Source: Variovorax beijingensis
GTDB taxonomy: Bacteria > Pseudomonadota > Gammaproteobacteria > Burkholderiales > Burkholderiaceae_C
Length of the DNA: 64,000 bases
Assembly: GCF_007828835.1 (NCBI RefSeq)
Contig: NZ_VIVL01000014.1
Span: 1 to 64,000, forward strand
Reading direction: 5' to 3'
Below are positions 35,517 to 43,708 of the stretch, in pieces. A program made the position numbers and the translations under genes. The notes under the pieces are model-generated. The model did not search any database. It had not been told where the DNA came from and saw only the letters and a program-made list of their open reading frames with translations. Position 1 is the first letter of the stretch. The number at the start of each line of letters is the position of its first letter.

Positions 35517-36241
35517 GCCGTGGCAACACCCTCCTCTCCTGCCGCGGCGTGCAAGCCGGCTACGGCCGCAGCCAGGTGCTCTTCGGCATCGACCTAGACA
35601 TCGCCGCGGGCGAGGTCGTCGGCCTGCTCGGCCGCAACGGCATGGGCAAGAGCACCACGGTGAAAACCGTGCTGGGCCAGCTCAAGCCCTTGAACGGCGA
35701 GGTGCAGTTCGACGGCCGCCGCATCGACGGCCAGGCCTCGGACGCCATCGCCCGGCTGGGCGTGGCGGTGGTGCCCGAGGGGCGCCAGTGCTTTCCCAAC
35801 CTGACCGTGCGCGAGCACCTGCAGGCCTTCTACCGCAAGCCCCGGCCGGGCGCCTCGGCGTCGACGCACTGGAACGTGGACAGCCTGTTCCGCCTTTTCC
35901 CGCGCCTGGCCGAGCGGCAGAAGAACTTCGGCAACCAACTCTCGGGCGGCGAACAGCAGATGCTGGCGATCGCGCGCGCGCTGTCGACCCAGCCGCGCCT
36001 GCTGATCCTCGACGAGGCCACGGAAGGCCTCGCCCCGCTGATCCGCGAAGAAATCTGGCGCTGCCTGGCCCTGTTGCGGCGCGAGGGCCAGACCACGCTG
36101 GTGATCGACAAATACGTGGACCGCCTGATCCGCCTGGCCGACCACCACATCATCGTCGAGAAGGGCCGCGTGGCCTGGCAGGGCACCTCATCCGCGCTCG
36201 ACGCCGACCGCACGCTGTGGTCGCGCTACCTCAGCCTGTGA
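35513..36241 (+). CDS. livF: Branched-chain-type ABC transporter ATPase (LivF-like)
   Basis: The 242-residue ATPase has Walker A GRNGMGKSTT, the LivF-type VPEGRQCFPNLTVREHL, signature LSGGEQQ and Walker B LLILDEATEGLAP. It starts within the stop of the LivG-like gene (ATGA) and pairs with it as the heterodimeric motor of the importer. In place of the common VEQN segment it has VIDKYVDRLIRLADHH, a mild departure. Confidence 0.92.
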   Translation: MSRGNTLLSCRGVQAGYGRSQVLFGIDLDIAAGEVVGLLGRNGMGKSTTVKTVLGQLKPLNGEVQFDGRRIDGQASDAIARLGVAVVPEGRQCFPNLTVREHLQAFYRKPRPGASASTHWNVDSLFRLFPRLAERQKNFGNQLSGGEQQMLAIARALSTQPRLLILDEATEGLAPLIREEIWRCLALLRREGQTTLVIDKYVDRLIRLADHHIIVEKGRVAWQGTSSALDADRTLWSRYLSL

Positions 36242-36290
36242 CCCCTTCCCTTTCCCGCCCTTTTTGTACCACCCTGCTTCGGAGACCCCA

Positions 36291-37463
36291 ATGAAGCTTC
36301 TGCTGTCTGCCCTGACCTTGACCGCCTCGCTGCTGGCCGCGCCCGCCGCGATGGCGAACACCCCCTTGAAGATCGGTTTCCTCACCACGCTGTCGGGGCC
36401 GGGCGCCGCGCTCGGCCAGGACACGCGCGACGGTTTCGCGCTCGCGGTCAAACACAACCGCGACCGGCTCGGCGGCCTGCCGCTGGACCTGCAGGTCGTG
36501 GACGACCAGCTGAGCCCGGACAGCGCGCGCCAGAGCGTGGACCGCTTCATCAAGCTCAACAAGGTCGACATACTCACCGGCGTCGTGTACTCCAACGTGC
36601 TGCTGCCGGTGCTTCCCACCATCCTGGCCAGCGACACGGTCTACATCAGCACCAATACCGGCCCCATGGACTACGCAGGCGCCAAGTGCCACAAGAACTT
36701 CTTCGTCGCCGCCTGGCAGAACGAGGACATCCCCCAGGCCATGGGCCGCTTCGCCGCCACGCGCGAGTACAAGCGCGTGGCCATGATCGCGGCCAACTAC
36801 CCGGGCGGCCGCGAGTCGGCGATCGGTTTCAAGCGCCAGTACACGGCGCCGATCGTGGAGGAGATCTACACCAAGATGGGCCAGCTCGACTACGCCGCCG
36901 AGATCGCAACCCTGCGCGCGTCCAGGCCCGATGCGGTGTTCTTTTTCCTGCCCGGCGGCATGGGCGTGAACTTCATCAAGCAGTTCGAGGCCGCCGGCCT
37001 GACCAAACAGATCGCGCTGCTGGCGCCGGGCTACTCCGCCGATGAAGACACGCTGCGCGCGGTGGGCGAACCCATGGTCGGCGTCTACAACGCCTCGCAC
37101 TGGGCAGCCGACCTGCCCGGCGCGCTAAACCAGAAGTTCGTGGCAGACTTCACCAAGACCTATGGCCGCGCCCCCACCATGACCGCGGCCCAGGCCTACG
37201 ACACCGCGCTGCTCATCGACCACGCCGTGCGCCGCGTCGACGGCAAGGTGGCCGACCGCGATGCGCTGCGCAAGGCCCTGCGCGAGGCGCAGTTCCCTTC
37301 GCTGCGCGGGCCGTTCAAATTCAACAACAACCAGTTCCCGATCCACACGCTGTACATGCGCGTGGTGCAGAAGGACGCGTCGGGCCGCATCGCCAACAAG
37401 CTCGTCGGGGAGATCCTGCCCAACCACGCTGACCCCTACGCCGCGCAGTGCAAGCTGCCCTGA
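36291..37463 (+). CDS. Branched-chain-type ABC solute-binding protein of the Liv-like importer
   Basis: The 390-residue receptor has a signal peptide (MKLLLSALTLTASLLAAPAA, MAN) and the type-1 periplasmic fold (TPLKIGFLTTLSGPGAALGQ, YISTNTGPMDYAGAKCHKN, LLPNHADPYAAQCKL). GGAGACCCCA precedes the ATG. It closes the five-gene importer operon, 49 bases after the LivF-like gene. Its near-identical paralogue at 26091-27260 suggests duplication. The close link to Rieske oxygenase genes makes an aromatic acid a more likely ligand than an amino acid, but this is inference. Confidence 0.94.
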   Translation: MKLLLSALTLTASLLAAPAAMANTPLKIGFLTTLSGPGAALGQDTRDGFALAVKHNRDRLGGLPLDLQVVDDQLSPDSARQSVDRFIKLNKVDILTGVVYSNVLLPVLPTILASDTVYISTNTGPMDYAGAKCHKNFFVAAWQNEDIPQAMGRFAATREYKRVAMIAANYPGGRESAIGFKRQYTAPIVEEIYTKMGQLDYAAEIATLRASRPDAVFFFLPGGMGVNFIKQFEAAGLTKQIALLAPGYSADEDTLRAVGEPMVGVYNASHWAADLPGALNQKFVADFTKTYGRAPTMTAAQAYDTALLIDHAVRRVDGKVADRDALRKALREAQFPSLRGPFKFNNNQFPIHTLYMRVVQKDASGRIANKLVGEILPNHADPYAAQCKLP

Positions 37464-37473
37464 TGCCTGGCCC

Positions 37474-37535
37474 GCAGCCGGCGTGCCGGCTGCCCCCGGA
37501 GCCCCGCCGACCGCAAGGCCGCGGGGCCTTTTTTT
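37474..37535 (+). terminator. Double hairpin with T-run ending the Liv-like operon
   Basis: Eleven bases after the stop codon GCAGCCGGC (37474-37482) pairs with GCCGGCTGC (37485-37493). A second stem, GCCCCGC (37501-37507) with GCGGGGC (37521-37527), is followed by seven T (37529-37535), the form of a Rho-independent terminator. The convergent Rieske gene ends at 37548, so it may limit read-through between them. Confidence 0.8.
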
Positions 37536-37547
37536 GTGCCGCGGCGA

Positions 37548-38609
37548 TCAATCTTTGCTGGCGGGCGCCCCGCTGCTCTCCTGTTGCAGCAGGCGCTGAA
37601 TGTGTCGGCGCACTGCGATCTGCGCGCGGTCGGCACGGCAGCTGATCTCCTCGCCGTTCGGGTCGTTCAGGATCGCGGCCTGCTGCAGCGCGAAGATCTC
37701 GAGGTCTTCGTGGAAGGCCTTCTTGATTTCCTGGAACAGGCTTTGCGTCACCGCGGGTTCATCGGTGCGGAAGTCGTGCGTCTGCGCCCAGAAGTAGTGG
37801 CTGGTGGTGGCCGTCTCGGGCGTGATGGCGTGCAGCGCGACCATGCCGATGGTGTCGTCGCCGTCGAAGTTGTGCTCGCCGTTGCTGCGCGCGCGCCCGC
37901 CGGTGCGGATGCGCACCGTCGTCGGCGGCAGGAAGGCGATGACCTGCCAGCGGTCGATGGGGCCCTCGAAGCCCGCGAGGCGCTGGTACGTGGGCGGCGG
38001 CGGCGTGTCGATCATCCATCGCGTCTGGGTGACGCCCTGCTCGCCGTCGCTGACCTCCAGCTCCGCGAGCGCGGTGGCCGCGTTGCCGATGGTGGAGCTG
38101 TGCACGAAGCTCAGGTGGCTCAGGTCGTTGAGGTTGTCGACGATGAGCCGGTAGTTGCCCTGGGCGTGCATGTAGTCGCGCTCCCAGGCATGGCGCGGGT
38201 CGCTCAGCACCGAAAAGTCCGGTACCAGCGCTTCGTCGGCCCGGGCCGGGTCGCCCATCCAGATCCAGACCAGGTGGTGCTTCTCGCACACCGGGTAGCC
38301 CTTCACGCGCGCACGCGGCGGGATCTGCTCCTGGTTGGGAATGGCGATGCACTGGCCCGAACAATCGAAGGTGAAGCCGTGGTAGCCGCACTGCACGGTG
38401 TCGCCGATCAGGGTCCCGCGTGACAGCGGGACGCGCCGGTGGCAGCAGCGGTCCTCCAGCGCGATCGGGCGGCCGTCCTCGGTGCGGTACAGCAGCACGG
38501 GCCGGTCCATTATGGTGATCGCGCGCATCGCGTGCACGAGGTCCTTCGCCCAGGCCGCGACGTACCAGGCGTTGTGCACATAAGGAGAGGGAGAGGCGTC
38601 GGTGTTCAT
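37548..38609 (-). CDS. VanA-like Rieske non-haem iron oxygenase
   Basis: The 353-residue protein belongs to the single-component-alpha Rieske oxygenases (vanillate O-demethylase type, homotrimeric, no beta subunit). Rieske ligands are Cys55-x-His57 and Cys74-x2-His77 (RCCHRRVPLSRG, QCGYHGFTFD); the iron site is NLNDLSHLSFVH. The N terminus YVHNAWYVAAWAKDL is typical of the family. These enzymes hydroxylate or O/N-demethylate aromatic acids. It needs a reductase such as the VanB-like protein at 40139-41098. It is convergent with the Liv operon. Confidence 0.92.
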   Translation of the reverse strand: MNTDASPSPYVHNAWYVAAWAKDLVHAMRAITIMDRPVLLYRTEDGRPIALEDRCCHRRVPLSRGTLIGDTVQCGYHGFTFDCSGQCIAIPNQEQIPPRARVKGYPVCEKHHLVWIWMGDPARADEALVPDFSVLSDPRHAWERDYMHAQGNYRLIVDNLNDLSHLSFVHSSTIGNAATALAELEVSDGEQGVTQTRWMIDTPPPPTYQRLAGFEGPIDRWQVIAFLPPTTVRIRTGGRARSNGEHNFDGDDTIGMVALHAITPETATTSHYFWAQTHDFRTDEPAVTQSLFQEIKKAFHEDLEIFALQQAAILNDPNGEEISCRADRAQIAVRRHIQRLLQQESSGAPASKD

Positions 38610-38819
38610 TGAAGCTCGGGTGACACGTTGGGAACGCTCGCGACCGAACGCGAGGGGCAGGCACTGGTGCCGCGCCCGGGGGCGCGTGCGCGGGCAGTGA
38701 GGCCCCAGTCTAGGAAGGCCCTGGACGGGGCGCTATCCGGTGGCCGAAGCGGCGCCGCCATCTGTGTCCGGATTCCGCAAGCGCCGCGCACGCAGCGAGC
38801 GGTCGGGGCCGGCCGGTGG

Positions 38820-39884
38820 CTAGCGCAGCGCGCGCGCCACGGTGTCGCGCGGCAGTTCGCCGAAGCGGCGCTGGTAGTACGCGGAGAAGCGCCCCAGGTG
38901 ACCGAAGCCGCAATCGATGGCCACGTCGGTGATGTTGCGGCCGGGGTCGGCGAGCAGTTGCCGCCGCGCGCTGTCGAGCCGCAGGTCGCGCAGCCAGGCC
39001 ATGGGGCCCACGCCCAGTTGGCGCATGCAGTCCATGTAGAAGGTGCGCGAGCTCACGCCGGCCGCGCGCGCCAGGTCTTCCAGCGCCAGCGGTGCGCACA
39101 GCCGCGTGCGCACCCAGCGCTCGGCGGCCTGCAGGCGGGCCGAGGAGCCCCCCGAGGCGCCAGGCGCCGCCGGGCCCGGCTCGGTGGTTGCGCCTTCGCG
39201 CGCACGCTGGCGCATGTGCAGCGTGGTGAACAGCGCCATGCCGTCTTCGAGGTGGTGTATCCACGCCGGGTCGCGCAAGGGCGATGCCGCGCTGTCAGCG
39301 GCGTCGCTGGCCGGCAAGGTGTTCAGCAGCGATTGCAGGAGCGCCCCCCATTGCCGCGCCGCTTCGCTCTCCAGCACGAACACCTGCTGCCCGTCGGGCG
39401 CGCGGCCCGGGCTGCGGATGCTCGAGGCGCCGCTGCGCAGCAACGAATGCGGCATGCGCACGATGATCTGCTCGCAGCTTTCGCTCCAGCGCAGCGTGAG
39501 CGGGTCGCGCGAGGACAGCACCGCGACCTGGCCGGGGCCCACGTCGTGGCGGCCGCCCGCGGACTCCACCTGCATCGAGCCGCGCAGCGGCATCTGCATC
39601 AGGCCGAAATCCTCGAAGGGGCGCGGCCGGATCTCGACCTCGGAGCCGTAGCGCAACACCATGAGCTGCAGGCGCGGCGTGGCGGCGCTCCACATGACGG
39701 CGTCGGCATCGCCGGCGCCCCATTGCACCTCGTGGTCGTTGAGCGAGTCGCGCAGCGACTGGTGGAAGCGGCTGCGCACCGCGGAACGGAACACGCAGCG
39801 CTCGTAGAGCGGTGTGAGATCGAGCTGGGCGGGCGAGCGCGCGCTCGCGAGGCCCGTGGGGGCTGGGGCAAAGGCAAGGGTCAT
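38820..39884 (-). CDS. AraC-family regulator (ring-hydroxylation block, copy 2)
   Basis: The 354-residue protein has the same layout as the regulator at 28679-29734: sensor domain (LTPLYERCVFRSAVRSRFHQ, VLRYGSEVEIRPRPFEDFGL) and AraC helix-turn-helix pair (LEDLARAAGVSSRTFYMDCM, CGFGHLGRFSAYYQRRFGEL). The two share long identical stretches, so they arose by duplication. ATG at 39884. It lies between the VanA-like gene (same strand) and the divergent reductase gene, and probably controls one or both. Confidence 0.92.
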   Translation of the reverse strand: MTLAFAPAPTGLASARSPAQLDLTPLYERCVFRSAVRSRFHQSLRDSLNDHEVQWGAGDADAVMWSAATPRLQLMVLRYGSEVEIRPRPFEDFGLMQMPLRGSMQVESAGGRHDVGPGQVAVLSSRDPLTLRWSESCEQIIVRMPHSLLRSGASSIRSPGRAPDGQQVFVLESEAARQWGALLQSLLNTLPASDAADSAASPLRDPAWIHHLEDGMALFTTLHMRQRAREGATTEPGPAAPGASGGSSARLQAAERWVRTRLCAPLALEDLARAAGVSSRTFYMDCMRQLGVGPMAWLRDLRLDSARRQLLADPGRNITDVAIDCGFGHLGRFSAYYQRRFGELPRDTVARALR

Positions 39885-39900
39885 GACACACCGGCAAGCA

Positions 39901-39931
39901 CACGTGGGGTCGTGCAATTTGCAAGAACGAT
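39901..39931 (-). promoter_or_regulatory. Leader element shared with the first AraC gene
   Basis: CACGTGGGG, then T, then CGTGCAATTTGCAAGAACGA and T, the counterpart of 29751-29781, with the dyad TGCAA-T-TTGCA at 39913-39923. It begins 29 bases upstream of this AraC start, as in the other copy. It also lies in the divergent region with the reductase gene (start 40139). Confidence 0.55.
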
Positions 39932-40138
39932 GCCCGCGCGCCGGCCCGGCGCGCAAGAGGGGTTACACCATGCCGACGGGGCGCGCCGCCGGACGGCGAT
40001 CCGCCGTGCGGCGCCGGCGTCGAAAACGGACAAGGACTGCCGATGCTGGCTTTTTTCTCGCGCCCCGCCTCGCTACATTGATTTCACCGTGCGCACCGGC
40101 GCGCGGCGAACCGACAGACCGCGATCGACGAGGCCCCC

Positions 40139-41098
40139 ATGGAATCCACGCTTGCCCTTCACGTCCGGCACATCGAGACCCTCACCCCGCGGGTGCGCAA
40201 ACTCGTGCTGGGCCTGGCCGATGGCGCGCCCCTGCCCGCCTACGAGGCCGGCGCCCACATCGAACTGCACGTGCCCGGCACGGCCAACACAGCCCCCTTG
40301 CACCGCGCGTATTCGCTGGTGCGGCCCTCGGCCGGCGCGAACGCGCTGGAAATCGCCGTGCAGCTCGAAGAAAACGGCAGCGGTGGCTCGCGCTGGGTGC
40401 ACAGCCTGCAAAGCGGCGACACCCTCACCGCCAACCCGCCCCGCAACCTCTTTCCCCTGCAGGGCCAACAGCAGCGGCCGCTGCTGCTGGCCGCAGGCAT
40501 CGGCATCACGCCCATCCTGTGCATGGCGCTCGAGCTCGAACGCCAGGGCCTGCCCCACGAAATGCACTACGTGGCGCGCAGCCGCGAGCTCGGCGCCTAC
40601 GCGGGCGAGGTCGAGGCGCTGGCGGGCGCCACCTGCTGGTTCGACGAAGGCAACCCCTCGCGCGGCATTCCCCTGCCCACGGTGATCGGCCCGCCCATCG
40701 CCGAGCGGCACCTGCACGTCTGCGGCCCCAAGCCCTTCATCGCCGCGGTGCTCGACACCGCGCGCCAACTCGGCTGGCCGGAAGAACGGCTGCATTGCGA
40801 GTTGTTCACCGGCGCGCTGGCGGCGCAAGGCGACCGCGCCTTCGAGGTCGAACTCAAGGACTCGGGGCTCACGTTGTCGGTGGCGGCCGACCAGACCATC
40901 CTGGAGGCGATGGAGAGCGCCGGCCTGGACCCGCTGTTCGACTGCCGCCGGGGCGACTGTGGCATCTGCGTGGCGCGTGTGCTTGGCGGCGACGCCGACC
41001 ACCGCGACATCTGCCTGTCGGCGCGCGAGCACGAGGCCGGCAACTTCTGCATCTGCGTCTCGCGCGCGCGCGGCGAGCGCCTGGTGCTGGCCCTTTGA
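40139..41098 (+). CDS. VanB/phthalate-dioxygenase-reductase-like oxidoreductase (FMN/NAD + C-terminal 2Fe-2S)
   Basis: The 319-residue protein has an N-terminal flavin domain (YEAGAHIELHVPG, LHRAYSLVRPS), an NAD domain (LLLAAGIGITPILCMALELE, HVCGPKPFIAAVL) and a plant-type ferredoxin tail with CRRGDCGIC at about 268-276 and a further Cys near 303-305 (FCICVSRA). It passes electrons from NAD(P)H to Rieske oxygenases. It is the only reductase in this block and could serve both the VanA-like oxygenase and the alpha/beta dioxygenase 9 kb away. It is followed directly by an SDR gene. Confidence 0.93.
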   Translation: MESTLALHVRHIETLTPRVRKLVLGLADGAPLPAYEAGAHIELHVPGTANTAPLHRAYSLVRPSAGANALEIAVQLEENGSGGSRWVHSLQSGDTLTANPPRNLFPLQGQQQRPLLLAAGIGITPILCMALELERQGLPHEMHYVARSRELGAYAGEVEALAGATCWFDEGNPSRGIPLPTVIGPPIAERHLHVCGPKPFIAAVLDTARQLGWPEERLHCELFTGALAAQGDRAFEVELKDSGLTLSVAADQTILEAMESAGLDPLFDCRRGDCGICVARVLGGDADHRDICLSAREHEAGNFCICVSRARGERLVLAL

Positions 41099-41111
41099 CA
41101 CCGGAACTCCC

Positions 41112-41909
41112 ATGACACAAAGACTGAACGGCAAGGTGGCCATCGTCACCGGCGCCACCCAGGGCATCGGCGCCGACATCGCCCGCGCCCTGGCGCACGA
41201 GGGTGCACAACGGGTCTTCATCGTGGGCCGCGGCCTGCCGGCAGGCACGGCCGTGGCCGCCGAGATCGGCGCGGCGGCCACCGCCATCGAGGCCGACATC
41301 ACCGACGACCAGGCGATCGAGCGCTGTGTGGCGCAGGCCCTGGCCGTCAACGGCCAGATAGACATCCTGGTGAACTGCGCCTGCATCTACGACGACGCCG
41401 GCCTGGCCTCCAGCCGCGCGCAATGGCACGCCACACTGGACGTCAACCTGGTGTCGGCGGCGGTGTTCACGCAGAAGGTCGAGCCGCACATGGGCCGTGG
41501 CGCCGTGGTGGTCAACCTGGGCAGCGTGGGCGGCAAGTTCGGCACGGCCAACCGCGCCATCTACCCGGCCTCTAAGGCGGCCATGATCCAGATCACGCGC
41601 AACTTCGCCGTCACGCTGGCGCCGCGCGGCATCCGCGTGCTGTCGGTGTCGCCGGCCTGGACCTGGTCGCCATCGCTTGAGCGCATGGCGCACGGTTCGC
41701 GCAGCATCGCCGACCGCGTGGGCGGCATCACGCACCCGCTGGGCCGCGTGGGCGATGGCGCCGAGGTGGGCCGGGTCGTGGCCTTCGCTGCCAGCGACGA
41801 GGCCTCGTGGATCACGGGCACCGACATCGCGGTGGATGGCGGCTTCTCCAGCCTGGGCCCGGACCAGGGCGCCTCGGCCCGCGACTGGTTCGAAGGCTCG
41901 GGCGGCTGA
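41112..41909 (+). CDS. Short-chain dehydrogenase/reductase (possible cis-dihydrodiol dehydrogenase)
   Basis: The 265-residue SDR has the cofactor motif TGATQGIGADIA at 14-25, NCACIY in place of the usual NNAG, the catalytic Ser in VNLGSVGG and YPASK with the Tyr and Lys. C-terminal GTDIAVDGGFSSL is standard. In this context, following a reductase and near Rieske oxygenases, oxidation of a cis-dihydrodiol to a catechol is the likely reaction, but many SDRs look alike. It starts 13 bases after the reductase gene. Confidence 0.9.
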   Translation: MTQRLNGKVAIVTGATQGIGADIARALAHEGAQRVFIVGRGLPAGTAVAAEIGAAATAIEADITDDQAIERCVAQALAVNGQIDILVNCACIYDDAGLASSRAQWHATLDVNLVSAAVFTQKVEPHMGRGAVVVNLGSVGGKFGTANRAIYPASKAAMIQITRNFAVTLAPRGIRVLSVSPAWTWSPSLERMAHGSRSIADRVGGITHPLGRVGDGAEVGRVVAFAASDEASWITGTDIAVDGGFSSLGPDQGASARDWFEGSGG

Positions 41910-41920
41910 GCCGCGCGCCG

Positions 41921-42910
41921 ATGTCCGCCGCCCCTGGCGTCGACGCCTCGCCGCTCTATCGGCGGCGGGTGTTCCGCTCGACCAACCCCCAGGAGGCCCG
42001 CGCGGTGCACGGCCGCTGGATCGCGGACCACGAACTGCGCATCGGGCAGGGCAAGGTCGACGCCTCGCTGTGCGCGCTGCCGCTGCGTTCGGTCCGCATG
42101 CTGCTGATCCGCTACGGCCCCGAGGCGGAAATCCTGAGCCCCGCGTTCGAGGACTTCTCGCTGATCCAGATCCCACTGAGCGGGAGCGCCGACATCGTCT
42201 GCGATGGCCAAGCGCTGTCGCTGGGCAGCGGGCAGTCGGCGCTGCTGTCGCCGCGCCACGCCCTGCGCGTGCGCTGGAGCCCCGGCAGCGAGCAGTTGCT
42301 GCTGCGGGTGCCGCACGGGCTGTTGCGCGCCACCGCCAGCGACACCGGGCTCGGGCCCGATGCCGCCAGCGGCGCGCCGCCCTGGCCGGCCCCGCTCGCC
42401 GTCATCGACCGCGTCGACGGCGCGCGCTGGCGGCCGATCGTGCAGTCCCTCATCGCGCTCGGCCCGTCCACCGAGGGCGCGCGCGGCGCGCACCCGGCCT
42501 GGGAGCGGCACTGTGAAACGGGCCTGGCGCTGTTCCTGTTGACGCTCGCGAGCGAGCAGGCGGGCGCGGACTTGGCTGCGCCGTGCGGCCACGGCGGCGT
42601 GCTCAAGGCCGCGGGCCGCTACATCCAGGCCAACCTCGCCTCGCCCATCGCGCTGGGCGACGTGGCGCAAGCCGCGGGTGTCAGCGAACGCACGCTGCAC
42701 ACGCACGTCACGCGCGCCTTCGGCGTGCGCCCCATGGCCTGGCTCAGGCTGCAGCGGCTCGACGCCGCGCGCGCTCAGCTCAGGCGCGGGGACGCGCACT
42801 CCATCGCCGAGGTCGCGCTGCGCTGCGGCTTCACCCACCTGGGGCGCTTCTCCGCCTACTACCGCGAACGCTTCGGCGAACTGCCCAGCGAGACACAAGC
42901 CTCGCCCTGA
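41921..42910 (+). CDS. AraC-family regulator (copy 3, more divergent)
   Basis: The 329-residue protein has the same architecture as the other two AraC regulators (SPLYRRRVFRSTNPQEARAV, IRYGPEAEILSPAFEDFSLI) and the C-terminal AraC domain (LGDVAQAAGVSERTLHTHVT, CGFTHLGRFSAYYRERFGEL) but is clearly less similar. ATG 41921 lies 11 bases after the SDR stop on the same strand, so it is probably the last gene of the reductase-SDR operon. It lacks the shared leader element. Confidence 0.9.
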   Translation: MSAAPGVDASPLYRRRVFRSTNPQEARAVHGRWIADHELRIGQGKVDASLCALPLRSVRMLLIRYGPEAEILSPAFEDFSLIQIPLSGSADIVCDGQALSLGSGQSALLSPRHALRVRWSPGSEQLLLRVPHGLLRATASDTGLGPDAASGAPPWPAPLAVIDRVDGARWRPIVQSLIALGPSTEGARGAHPAWERHCETGLALFLLTLASEQAGADLAAPCGHGGVLKAAGRYIQANLASPIALGDVAQAAGVSERTLHTHVTRAFGVRPMAWLRLQRLDAARAQLRRGDAHSIAEVALRCGFTHLGRFSAYYRERFGELPSETQASP

Positions 42911-42933
42911 GCGCGGCCCGGGCTTGCATTGTG

Positions 42934-42943
42934 TGATATATCT
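42934..42943. promoter_or_regulatory. Operator-like site 1 for the GntR regulator (TGATATATCT)
   Basis: Upstream of the GntR gene, TGATATATCT is one mismatch from the palindrome TGATATATCA and is followed by AAGGTAA. The counterpart TAATATATCA at 47128-47137 is followed by TAAGGTATT. AT-rich sequence stands out in this GC-rich region. It is probably an autoregulatory GntR site. Confidence 0.55.
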
Positions 42944-42998
42944 AAGGTAAGTCACCACCGCGCCGCGGCGGTCCTTGCCTAGTGTTCCGCTCGCCGCC

Positions 42999-43670
42999 AT
43001 GCCCAGAAAAGCCGCCTCCAACGAATCGCCCTCCCTGTCGCTGGCCGAACAGGCCTACCAGGAGCTCAAGCGCCGCATCCTCACGCTGCAGCTGCGGCCG
43101 GGTCTGTTCGTGAACGAGCGTGAACTCATGGAGCTGCTCGACATCGGCCGCATGCCGGTGCACCAGGCGGTGCACCGCCTGCAGGCCGAGGGCCTGATCG
43201 AGGTCATTCCGCGCAAGGGCCTGGTCATCCGCCCCGATTCGCTGCAGGACATGCTCACCTTGCTCGAAGCCCGGCTGGCCATGGAGCCCAACATCGCGGC
43301 CCTGGCGGCCACGCGCGCCACCAAGGAGCAGGTGGCCGAGCTCAAGCAGCTGGTGACCGAGTCCAAGCGCATCGTGAACCAGAGCGAGCGCATGTCCTTC
43401 ATGAAGCTCGACCGGGCTTTCCACGGGCTGATCGCGGAAGCGGCGGGCAACCAGATCCTGGCCGATGCCCAGCGCCCCTTGCACGAACGCTCCGAGCTGA
43501 TCTGGCACCTGCGCGTGATGAAGGAGGACGGCCTGGTCGTCAACCAGCGCGAGCACACGAACATCCTCAAGGCCATCATTGAGCGAGACGCCAACGGCGC
43601 GCGCAAGGCCATGGAAGAGCACCTGCGCTCCCTGCACGACCGCATCCTGGCCGGCTCGCTCGAGCGCTGA
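42999..43670 (+). CDS. GntR-family regulator with FCD domain
   Basis: The 223-residue protein has a winged helix-turn-helix (SLAEQAYQELKRRILTLQLR, NERELMELLDIGRMPVHQAV, LIEVIPRKGLVIRP) and an FCD ligand domain (MLTLLEARLAMEPNIAALAA, LDRAFHGLIAEAAGNQIL, EHTNILKAIIERDANGARKA) containing the metal-binding His pattern. Start ATG 42999 is used; a TTG at 42975 is possible; neither has a clear ribosome site. FCD repressors usually sense organic acids. Its neighbour cluster (43709-53456) and the shared site at 47128 point to it as that cluster's repressor. Confidence 0.92.
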   Translation: MPRKAASNESPSLSLAEQAYQELKRRILTLQLRPGLFVNERELMELLDIGRMPVHQAVHRLQAEGLIEVIPRKGLVIRPDSLQDMLTLLEARLAMEPNIAALAATRATKEQVAELKQLVTESKRIVNQSERMSFMKLDRAFHGLIAEAAGNQILADAQRPLHERSELIWHLRVMKEDGLVVNQREHTNILKAIIERDANGARKAMEEHLRSLHDRILAGSLER

Positions 43671-43708
43671 GGCTGCGCGGGCCGCCCCGGGCCGGCTCAG
43701 GCGTTGGC

